Shown here: positions 1 to 5,349 of the stretch, one piece after another
How positions within the stretch are numbered: the first letter of the stretch is position 1
Layout: every line of letters begins with the position of its first letter
From: Candidatus Equinaster intestinalis
GTDB taxonomy: Bacteria; Bacillota_A; Clostridia; Oscillospirales; Acutalibacteraceae
Assembly: GCA_018065375.1 (NCBI GenBank)
Contig: JAGHTJ010000080.1
Span: forward strand, 1-5,349
Length of the DNA: 5,349 bases
Direction: 5' to 3'
Program-made: the position numbers and the translations under genes
The notes under the pieces: generated by a model
The model's input: only the letters and a program-made list of their open reading frames with translations
Database searches by the model: none
What the model was told of the DNA's origin: nothing

Positions 1-206
1 GGTCGGGGCTGATAAGTGACTATTACAAGCCCCGCTGGGAGCATTGGATAAACGAGCGGATAAAGGAGCTGAAAGGCGAAAAATCAGAAGAAAAAACCGA
101 CTGGTTTATTTCCGAATGGGCTTGGGTAAGAGGCAAAAAAGACTACCCCGATACACCGACTGCTGCAGATTTATCGGCGCTCGGAGAAAAAATAATCGAG
201 CTATAA
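1..206 (+). CDS. GH89 alpha-N-acetylglucosaminidase, C-terminal fragment (5' truncated by window edge)
   Basis: This frame enters the window already open (first full codon at 3) and runs 67 codons to a TAA at 204-206. The visible peptide begins SGLISDYYKPRWEHWINER and later reads DWFISEWAWVRGKKDYP. Both segments line up with the C-terminal all-alpha domain of the NAGLU/GH89 family: human NAGLU, recalled from memory, has a G-L-(V)-x-x-Y-Y-x-P-R-W block followed about 25-30 residues later by a helix ending in the R-Y-P region, then a final helix to the C-terminus. Family members hydrolyse terminal alpha-GlcNAc; clostridial CpGH89 acts on alpha-1,4-linked GlcNAc of gastric-type mucin. The catalytic domain is outside the window, so activity, start and any signal peptide cannot be judged. 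The next gene starts 17 bases after the stop, which suggests one operon. The family assignment rests on this short tail and is good but not certain. Confidence 0.82.
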   Translation, partial: SGLISDYYKPRWEHWINERIKELKGEKSEEKTDWFISEWAWVRGKKDYPDTPTAADLSALGEKIIEL

Positions 207-207
207 G

Positions 208-216
208 AAAAGAGGT
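208..216 (+). promoter_or_regulatory. Ribosome binding site of the GH123-like gene
   Basis: AAAAGAGGT lies in the 17-base gap after the GH89 stop codon. The AGAGG core (211-215) is 8 bases from the ATG at 224, which is ideal spacing and fixes that start. No in-frame alternative start comes until codon 125. Confidence 0.8.
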
Positions 217-223
217 ATAGGTT

Positions 224-1870
224 ATGTTAAAAACAGTGGCGGCAAGCTCGCTCCAAAGGATTTTCCCGAACGAATGCCCTAAAGAAATCAAAAAAATCGA
301 GGGGCTTAAAAACGAGCCCGTTTCCTTTCAGATAGCCTTTCGCTATGAGGAAAACAAAACAACCCGAATATTTATTGATGCGGTGTCTGACCTACCGATT
401 TCCTGCTACAACATAGGTTTTGTGCCGGTAGCCCATGTTGGCGGGCACACTCCAAAAAAATCGCACGGAGCGGACTTATACCCCGATATACTCTACCCTG
501 TTTCGGCAAAATCGAAGCCAAACGAGCGCAACCCGCTTTTTGCCTGCGGTGACTCTTGGTATTCCCTTTTTATCACGGTTAACGAAAGCGGCAAAATGCT
601 AAAGCCGGGGAAACATACCGTAACCGTTACTTTTTACGAGGACGATTTTACCAAAAAGCTTTCGGTTTGTAAAACCGAGGTTAATATAATTGATGCCGCA
701 CTGCCTAAACAGTCACTTATCTACACAAATTGGTTGCATTGCGACTGCATTGCGGATTACTACGGCATAGAAGTATATTCCGAAAGATTTTTCAGCATAC
801 TCGGGTCATTTGTATCCGCCGCGGCAAAAAACGGAATGAATATGGTTTTACTGCCTGCATTTACTCCGCCCCTCGATACACCTGTGGGCAAAACGCGCAA
901 AAATGTTCAACTTGTAAAAATCACTGAAATCGGCGAAAAATACGAGTTCGATTTTTCGCTTATGAAGCGGTTTATTGGGGTTTGCAAAAAGGCAGGCATA
1001 AATAAATTTGAACACGCGCATTTATTCTCACAATGGGGTGCCAAAGCCACGCCTGCGATTTATGCGGCGGTTGGCGGCAAAGAGAAACGCATTTTCGGTT
1101 GGGACACAAAGGCAACATCAAAAAAATACAAATCGTTTTTAGAGCAATATATCCCGGCTTTGAAAGAATTTTTAAGGCAAGAAAAACTCGAAAAAAATAT
1201 ACTTTTCCATATTTCGGATGAGCCCGAAAAACGCAACGAAGAAACCTTTGCGGCGGCGGTAAAAATTGCCGAAAAGTTACTCGATGGCTTTGCTGTAGGC
1301 GATGCGGTTTCGGAATACCGTTTTTACGAAAACGGGCTTATAAAGCTGCCGATAGCCGCGCTCGAAAAAGCAGATGAGTTTTACGGCCGATGCGATAATT
1401 TCTGGCTTTACTATACGGGGCTCCAAAAGGGCAGCAACCGATTATTTGCCTGCTCGCCCGAGCAAAACCGCTCGATAGGCTTTGTGCTTTACCGCTACGG
1501 TGCAAAGGGCTTTTTGCATTGGGGCTTAAACTATTATTACGATGTTTTAAGCTCGCGGTTATTTAATCCTTTTGCCGAAACCACAGGGCATGTAGGCAGC
1601 GCGGGGACATCCTACTGCGTTTACCCCTCGCTTTACGGCACGGCTTTGCAGTCTGTAAGGCAAAAGGTTTTTTACGAGGGCTTACTTGATATGAGGGCTC
1701 TTGAGCTTTTGGAAAAATATGCAGGCAAAAAGGTCTGCCTTACCTTACTTAAAAAGCATTTCGGCGAAGTCGGAACCGAAAGCTATGCCGAAACTCCCGA
1801 GCAAATGTTAAGCTTCAGGCAAGACCTCAACAAGCAAATAAGCAAGTATCTGAAAGCGGCGCAAAGGTGA
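224..1870 (+). CDS. DUF4091 / glycoside hydrolase family 123 protein, probable beta-N-acetylgalactosaminidase
   Basis: This is a 548-aa protein with no signal peptide or membrane segment, so probably cytoplasmic. Residues about 1-160 are beta-rich and match the N-terminal beta-sandwich of GH123 proteins. Residues about 165-500 form the DUF4091/GH123 (beta/alpha)8 catalytic domain. Visible landmarks are YTNWLHCDCIADYYG (167-181), the strand NGMNMVLLPAF (203-213), FSQWGAKATPAIY (268-280), LFHISDEPEKR (327-337) and the C-terminal block SVRQKVFYEGLLDMRALELL (477-496). Known GH123 enzymes use an adjacent Asp-Glu pair for substrate-assisted hydrolysis of terminal beta-GalNAc; D332-E333 in the SDEP motif fits that pair exactly. 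Characterised members come from glycosphingolipid- and glycan-degrading bacteria, but many DUF4091 proteins are untested, so the substrate is inferred. It sits between GH89 and GH3 genes, consistent with trimming amino-sugar oligosaccharides. The family call is strong and the specificity moderate. Confidence 0.85.
   Translation: MLKTVAASSLQRIFPNECPKEIKKIEGLKNEPVSFQIAFRYEENKTTRIFIDAVSDLPISCYNIGFVPVAHVGGHTPKKSHGADLYPDILYPVSAKSKPNERNPLFACGDSWYSLFITVNESGKMLKPGKHTVTVTFYEDDFTKKLSVCKTEVNIIDAALPKQSLIYTNWLHCDCIADYYGIEVYSERFFSILGSFVSAAAKNGMNMVLLPAFTPPLDTPVGKTRKNVQLVKITEIGEKYEFDFSLMKRFIGVCKKAGINKFEHAHLFSQWGAKATPAIYAAVGGKEKRIFGWDTKATSKKYKSFLEQYIPALKEFLRQEKLEKNILFHISDEPEKRNEETFAAAVKIAEKLLDGFAVGDAVSEYRFYENGLIKLPIAALEKADEFYGRCDNFWLYYTGLQKGSNRLFACSPEQNRSIGFVLYRYGAKGFLHWGLNYYYDVLSSRLFNPFAETTGHVGSAGTSYCVYPSLYGTALQSVRQKVFYEGLLDMRALELLEKYAGKKVCLTLLKKHFGEVGTESYAETPEQMLSFRQDLNKQISKYLKAAQR
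1863..1870 (+). promoter_or_regulatory. Ribosome binding site deciding the GH3 start
   Basis: AAAGGTGA overlaps the TGA stop (1868-1870) of the preceding gene and is complementary to the anti-Shine-Dalgarno at AGGTGA. It sits 8 bases (after the GG) from the ATG at 1876. The longer reading frame could instead begin at GTG 1867, but that codon lies within this site and has only a weak upstream GAAAG. The ATG at 1876 is therefore preferred, and the arrangement suggests translational coupling. Confidence 0.7.
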
Positions 1871-1875
1871 AAATT

Positions 1876-4008
1876 ATGTTCGAAATCTATTTACAAAAAG
1901 CTGAAGAAATTGTAAGCAAAATGACCTTAAAGGAAAAAATAGGTCAGTTAAATCAAATTACTGTTGATTCGTGTAAAAATGATGCGGAACAACTTTACAC
2001 TATGATAAGAAACGGTGAAGTAGGCTCTATGATACTTGCTTCTTCCGCTACTGCCGGTAATGATGCACAAGGTCTCGTGAATATAGATTTTTATAAGAAG
2101 CTTCAAAAAATTGCAGTAGAGGAAAGCCGTCTTCATATCCCTATGATTTTCGGCAGAGATGTTATCCACGGTCACAAAACGGTGTTCCCCTTACCACTCG
2201 CGAGTGCCGCCGCATTTAATGGTGAGCTTATCGAAAAATGCTACAGAGATATAGCCGCAGAAGCCGCGGCAGACGGTATACATTGGACATTCTCACCTAT
2301 GCTTGATGTCTGCCATGACCCACGCTGGGGCAGAATTGTTGAGGGCCCCGGAGAAGACCCTTTTGTAGGCACACAAATGGCGAAAGCCTGCATAAAAGGT
2401 TTTCAGGGCCAAAACTTGGCGGACAAAACGAGCATTATTGCCTGCGCCAAGCATTATATAGGCTATGGTGCGAGCGAAGGCGGAAAAGATTATTTTCGCA
2501 CCGAAATATCCGATGCCACACTAAATAATTATATTTTGCCGCCCTTCCGCGCCGCCGTAGAGGCAGGGGTTGGAACCGTTATGTCGTCCTTTAACGATAT
2601 AAACGGCATACCCGTAACGGGCAGTAAAAAATACCTTACCGAAATTTTGCGGAACAGACTCGGATTCAGCGGTTTTGTTGTTTCTGATTGGTGCGCGGTA
2701 GAACAGCTTGAACATGCAGGTTTCAGCGCAAGCCGAAAAGAAAGTACCGAAAAAGCCCTAAACGCAGGGCTCGATATGGATATGGTTGACCTTTGCTTTG
2801 CACAAAATCTCGAAGATTTAGTTGAAAACGAAAAGGTATCGGTTGAGGCGATAAATACCGCCGCGAAAAGAATAATTTGCATAAAGCTGGCGGCAGGACT
2901 TTTTGAGCGTCCCTATGCCGAAGTCGTGACCTACGACAAGGCGCAACATTCAGCCGATGCCAAAGAATTAGCCGCCGAATCTATGGTTTTACTTAAAAAT
3001 TGCGGCATATTGCCGCTGAACAAAAATGCAAAAATAATCGCGGCAGGTCCGTTTTTATACGAGCGCCGCTCCTTGCTCGGCACCTGGACTCTGGACGGCT
3101 GCGCCGAAGCTACACCGAACTTTTATGAGGCGCTTAAAAACACCCTCGGCAATCGCCTTTTGTGTGCTGAAGAATCTGACGATTTATCCGTTTTCAGCGG
3201 TGATACGGTTATTTTGGCACTCGGCGAAAATTATCTTTTAACGGGTGAAAACCGCTCGGTATCCGATATTTCGGTACCGAGTGAACAGCGCGAGCTCATA
3301 GAAAAAGCGCATAGTTCGGGCAAAAAGGTTATAGGAGTTTTCTTCTGCGGCAGACCCAGAGCTTTGGGGGATGTTGAAGAAAAGCTCGATGCAATACTTT
3401 ATGCCTGGCATTCGGGCAGCGAAACCGCCGCAGCCGCCTCGGACATACTTTTCGGTGATATTATTCCAAGCGGCAAAACACCCGTAACTTTCCCGCGAAA
3501 AGCCACACATATTCCGCTATACTACAACATTACCTCGAGCGGCCGCGCCGTTAACGGTTACTACGGCGAGCGCCCCGAAGCAAATTATACCGACAGTATG
3601 GCCTCTCCCCTCTACCCCTTTGGTTACGGGCTTTCGTATACCGAATTTGAATACTCAAATTTAAGAATCGATAAGGAAAAAATGCCGCTTGAATCATTAA
3701 GAAACGGCGACACATTTACAGTTACGGTAAGCCTTAAAAACGCAGGAAAATATGACGCAAAAGAAACGGTACAGCTATATATCCGCGATAAAGTTGCCTC
3801 GCTTTTGCGCCCCTTAAGGGAGCTTAAAGGCTACAAGAAGGTATTCCTGAAAAAGGGAGAGACCGCCGAAATATCTTTTGCGCTTTCTTATAAAGATTTA
3901 GGCTTTTACACCGAAAACGGCGAATACACAGTAGAAAAAGGCGAATTTGAAATTTATGTAGGCGAAAATTGTTTAACCAAAAACAAAATCAAAGTTTGGG
4001 TAGAATAA
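1876..4008 (+). CDS. bglX: Glycoside hydrolase family 3 beta-glucosidase, BglX-like
   Basis: This 710-aa protein (713 if GTG 1867 is used) has the full three-domain GH3 layout. A TIM barrel spans about 1-350, an alpha/beta sandwich about 365-545 and a fibronectin-III-like domain about 585-710, introduced by LYPFGYGLSYTEFEY. The -1 subsite residues are visible: D95 in GRDVIHG, R153 in DPRWGR and K192-H193 in AKHYIGYGASEGGKDY. The nucleophile is D271 in GFVVSDW (codon 2686-2688). The probable acid/base is E458 in GENYLLTGENRS, aligned with the HEASSR glutamate of E. coli BglX. The sequence is collinear with BglX (recalled from memory) but lacks its signal peptide and about 35-40 residues ahead of the acid/base loop. 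It lacks the KHFPGHG signature of NagZ-type GH3 enzymes, so a beta-glucosidase-like activity is more likely than N-acetylhexosaminidase. It is the last gene of the glycosidase operon. The symbol marks architecture; the true substrate is unknown. Confidence 0.93.
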   Translation: MFEIYLQKAEEIVSKMTLKEKIGQLNQITVDSCKNDAEQLYTMIRNGEVGSMILASSATAGNDAQGLVNIDFYKKLQKIAVEESRLHIPMIFGRDVIHGHKTVFPLPLASAAAFNGELIEKCYRDIAAEAAADGIHWTFSPMLDVCHDPRWGRIVEGPGEDPFVGTQMAKACIKGFQGQNLADKTSIIACAKHYIGYGASEGGKDYFRTEISDATLNNYILPPFRAAVEAGVGTVMSSFNDINGIPVTGSKKYLTEILRNRLGFSGFVVSDWCAVEQLEHAGFSASRKESTEKALNAGLDMDMVDLCFAQNLEDLVENEKVSVEAINTAAKRIICIKLAAGLFERPYAEVVTYDKAQHSADAKELAAESMVLLKNCGILPLNKNAKIIAAGPFLYERRSLLGTWTLDGCAEATPNFYEALKNTLGNRLLCAEESDDLSVFSGDTVILALGENYLLTGENRSVSDISVPSEQRELIEKAHSSGKKVIGVFFCGRPRALGDVEEKLDAILYAWHSGSETAAAASDILFGDIIPSGKTPVTFPRKATHIPLYYNITSSGRAVNGYYGERPEANYTDSMASPLYPFGYGLSYTEFEYSNLRIDKEKMPLESLRNGDTFTVTVSLKNAGKYDAKETVQLYIRDKVASLLRPLRELKGYKKVFLKKGETAEISFALSYKDLGFYTENGEYTVEKGEFEIYVGENCLTKNKIKVWVE
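3255..3281 (+). repeat. Strong intragenic inverted repeat (hairpin) in the GH3 gene
   Basis: CTCGGTA (3255-3261) pairs perfectly with TACCGAG (3275-3281). Inside it, CCGA (3263-3266) pairs with TCGG (3271-3274), leaving one bulged T at 3262 and a TATT tetraloop. This gives an 11-bp stem within coding sequence, starting six bases after the acid/base Glu codon (3247-3249). No U-tract follows, so it is not an intrinsic terminator. The encoded peptide repeats Ser-Val (TCG GTA twice), which may explain part of the symmetry. Confidence 0.6.
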
Positions 4009-4009
4009 T

Positions 4010-4050
4010 TTATCACAAAGGTGTTCTGCCTTATATTTATTGATAATTTT
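4010..4050 (+). other. Weak imperfect inverted repeat after the GH3 gene, possible poor terminator
   Basis: TTATCA (4010-4015), two bases after the GH3 stop, is the inverted partner of TGATAA (4041-4046), which runs into TTTT (4047-4050). Between them AAGG and CCTT could add four further pairs. The stem is AT-rich, interrupted and overlaps the -35 box of the next promoter. It is the only terminator-like structure between the two transcription units and is weak. Confidence 0.2.
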
Positions 4051-4068
4051 CGGGGTTTATGCTATACT
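4040..4068 (+). promoter_or_regulatory. Sigma-70/SigA-type promoter with extended -10, driving the DUF218 gene
   Basis: A -35 box TTGATA (4040-4045, 5/6 to consensus) and a -10 box TATACT (4063-4068, 5/6) are separated by exactly 17 bases (4046-4062). TG at 4060-4061 gives the extended -10 form TGnTATACT. Transcription would begin near 4074-4076, only about 12-14 bases before ATG 4088, so the leader would hold little more than the ribosome binding site. This separates the membrane protein gene from the glycosidase operon, although read-through remains possible. Confidence 0.72.
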
Positions 4069-4075
4069 CAAAAGT

Positions 4076-4084
4076 GAGGTAGGG
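4076..4084 (+). promoter_or_regulatory. Ribosome binding site of the DUF218 gene
   Basis: GAGGTAGGG precedes the ATG at 4088. The GAGG (4076-4079) is 8 bases away and the GGG (4082-4084) 3 bases away. It selects ATG 4088 over an in-frame TTG at 4040, which is the first codon of the longest frame but coincides with the promoter -35 box and lacks a good ribosome site. Confidence 0.75.
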
Positions 4085-4087
4085 AAA

Positions 4088-5338
4088 ATGGCGGAAGAAA
4101 AAATAAGTCCCAAAGGTGCGGCAGCGGCTATTGCAGGACTGCTTGCGGCTATCGGCATAACGGTTGTTATGAGCTATACCAAAACGGGACACATAGATTC
4201 CCGACCTGCGGCAGTTTTTATATGCACTTTTTTGTTTCTTGCGGCGTGTGTGGGAATTATGGCGGCGGCGCTCAGGCGCTCAATGAAAAAAACGCTTTAT
4301 TCCTACAAAAACATAATGCTTGCAAGCGGAATCGTTTTCGCTTTTACATTTGCGGCGGTAACGGTTTCGTTCATTGTGTCGGTTTTCGGCAAAAAAAATG
4401 TATCGGTTAAGGACACCTTTGCGGTGCTGCTCGAGTTCCCGAAAACCTTTTCGTTTTATGCGCTGTTTTTGATTGCGGTGCTCTGCTTAATGCTCGCCGT
4501 AAGCAATATTTCGCTTATGCGGCACGAGGGCTACCGCCCGAGAAACGCTTTGAGCCTTGCTCTCGCCATCTTTTACATAGGCGGCGCGGCGGCGGTTTAT
4601 TTCATAGTTGACTTTGTTCACGATAAGCTTATTTCCGCATATTCGGAAACCGAAAGCGCTCTGTTTGTAAGCATAAATACGGCGCTGCCGCTGTTCCTTT
4701 TTATAATGGTATGCTATTTTGAGTGCGTGCTTATAGGAACGGCGTTTATGGGCTACAAGGCGGCGCGGCAGGTGCCGGCATACGATAAAGATTTTATAAT
4801 AATTCTCGGCTGCTCTGTGGCTAAGGACGGCGGACTGCTGCCGCTGCTCAAAGGCCGAGTTAACCGCGCGATGCGCTACGCCTGGGAGCAGGAAATTGCA
4901 AGCGGAAAGCCGGTAAAATATCTCCCCTCGGGCGGAAAGGGCTCGGACGAAAAGCTGAGCGAAGCCTCCGCAATGGAGCTTTATCTGCTCTCAAAGGGTG
5001 CGGAGGATTACGAGGTTATACCCGAAAAAAATTCCACCACCACAAAGGAAAATATGGTTTTTTCAAAGCAGATTATCGATAGCATTAACCCCGATGCCAA
5101 GGTGGCGTTTGCCACAACCAACTACCACATGCTCCGCAGCGGCATTCTGGCACAGCGCGCCGGCATTGATGCCGAGGGTATCGCAGGCGACACCAAGTGG
5201 TATTTCTGGCCCAACGGTTTTATAAGGGAGTTTTTTGCCCTGCTTTTAATGAATGTTAAGGCGCATATAAATGTTGCGATAGCCGCCGCCCTATTCAGCA
5301 TAGCTGTGGGTATAGTGAACGCTTTTGTGATTATGTAA
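4088..5338 (+). CDS. Polytopic membrane protein with DUF218 domain (YdcF/SanA/ElyC family)
   Basis: From ATG 4088 the product is 416 aa (432 from TTG 4040, disfavoured). Six hydrophobic segments precede the soluble domain, at roughly residues 10-31, 41-62, 75-100, 121-142, 153-175 and 192-220. A seventh lies at the C-terminus (395-415). The DUF218 domain spans about 235-375 with its conserved blocks visible: DFIIILGCSV then LLKGRVNRAMRYA, SGGKGSDEKLSEA (281-293), EKNSTTTKEN (313-322) and TTNYHMLRSG (343-352). Family members include E. coli SanA, YdcF and ElyC, linked to envelope integrity or undecaprenyl-phosphate/peptidoglycan metabolism; the biochemical activity of most is unknown. Positively charged loops after TM2 (RRSMKK) and TM4 (RHEGYRPR) and before DUF218 (GYKAAR) suggest a cytoplasmic DUF218 domain. 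The gene has its own promoter, so a role in the neighbouring sugar pathway is not implied. No complete terminator is visible before the window ends. Confidence 0.88.
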   Translation: MAEEKISPKGAAAAIAGLLAAIGITVVMSYTKTGHIDSRPAAVFICTFLFLAACVGIMAAALRRSMKKTLYSYKNIMLASGIVFAFTFAAVTVSFIVSVFGKKNVSVKDTFAVLLEFPKTFSFYALFLIAVLCLMLAVSNISLMRHEGYRPRNALSLALAIFYIGGAAAVYFIVDFVHDKLISAYSETESALFVSINTALPLFLFIMVCYFECVLIGTAFMGYKAARQVPAYDKDFIIILGCSVAKDGGLLPLLKGRVNRAMRYAWEQEIASGKPVKYLPSGGKGSDEKLSEASAMELYLLSKGAEDYEVIPEKNSTTTKENMVFSKQIIDSINPDAKVAFATTNYHMLRSGILAQRAGIDAEGIAGDTKWYFWPNGFIREFFALLLMNVKAHINVAIAAALFSIAVGIVNAFVIM

Positions 5339-5349
5339 ACCGTTTTTTC

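Noticed and set aside
203..208. TATAAG at the end of the GH89 gene as a -10 box for the GH123-like gene.
   Set aside because: No acceptable -35 box is found 16-18 bases upstream, and the 17-base gene gap favours operon transcription.
730..927. Short + strand open frames inside the GH123-like gene (730-927 and 1033-1221).
   Set aside because: They are out-of-frame readings of a gene with continuous conserved domain sequence; products are Arg/Cys-rich and unlike known proteins.
1867..1875. GTG 1867 as the GH3 start, giving three extra residues.
   Set aside because: The GTG sits inside the AGGTGA ribosome site that is ideally placed for ATG 1876; it cannot be fully excluded but is less likely.
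2529..2882. 117-codon open frame on the minus strand inside the GH3 gene.
   Set aside because: It is antisense to conserved GH3 catalytic sequence, has a low-complexity Ser/Phe-rich product and no recognisable family or ribosome site; a shadow of the real gene.
3238..3510. 90-codon minus-strand open frame opposite the GH3 acid/base region.
   Set aside because: No ribosome site or family resemblance; explained by the codon pattern of the sense gene.
3534..3546. Adjacent XhoI (CTCGAG) and NotI (GCGGCCGC) sites, resembling a cloning-vector polylinker.
   Set aside because: They lie in frame inside the GH3 gene, encoding ITSSGRAVNG, which matches the expected YY-x-x-x-x-x-x-GR-x-x-N region of BglX-like enzymes; the flanks are normal gene sequence.
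5317..5349. T-run (5343-5348) after the DUF218 gene as an intrinsic terminator.
   Set aside because: Only a 4-bp AACG/CGTT pairing precedes it, and the window ends one base after the T-run; no convincing stem is visible.

Overview
The window reads entirely on the + strand and looks like a carbohydrate-utilisation locus of an anaerobic Clostridia-type bacterium (Bacillota), probably gut-associated. This is an inference from the moderate GC content, strong AGAGG/AGGTGA-type Shine-Dalgarno sites, tightly packed glycosidase genes without signal peptides, and the type of protein families. No rRNA or other taxonomic marker is present.

Layout. (1) Bases 1-206 hold the C-terminal 67 codons of a GH89 alpha-N-acetylglucosaminidase (NAGLU family) whose body lies upstream of the window. 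(2) Seventeen bases later, 224-1870 encodes a 548-aa DUF4091/GH123-family protein (beta-N-acetylgalactosaminidase superfamily) with the adjacent Asp-Glu catalytic pair. (3) Overlapping or touching its stop codon is a three-domain GH3 beta-glucosidase of the BglX type, best started at ATG 1876 and ending at 4008. (4) A short intergenic stretch (4009-4087) carries a good extended -10 promoter and no convincing terminator. (5) 4088-5338 encodes a polytopic membrane protein with a DUF218 (YdcF/SanA/ElyC) domain, apparently its own transcription unit.

How the genes fit together. The three glycosidases are co-directional, nearly contiguous and share tight translational spacing, so they almost certainly form one operon. 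GH89 removes terminal alpha-GlcNAc, GH123 removes terminal beta-GalNAc and GH3 removes beta-linked glucose-like sugars. The two complete enzymes lack signal peptides, so the set looks like an intracellular, stepwise exo-dismantling pathway for imported, host-type amino-sugar oligosaccharides (mucin or glycolipid type). The substrate is an inference. The DUF218 membrane protein belongs to a family linked to cell-envelope functions and is probably unrelated to the sugar pathway.

The window shows no RNA genes, mobile elements, CRISPR arrays or long non-coding stretches. The most interesting points are the enzyme combination, the promoter that lies inside the longest reading frame of the DUF218 gene and leaves a very short leader, the AT-rich first ~285 bases of the GH3 gene, and a strong intragenic hairpin beside the GH3 acid/base codon.
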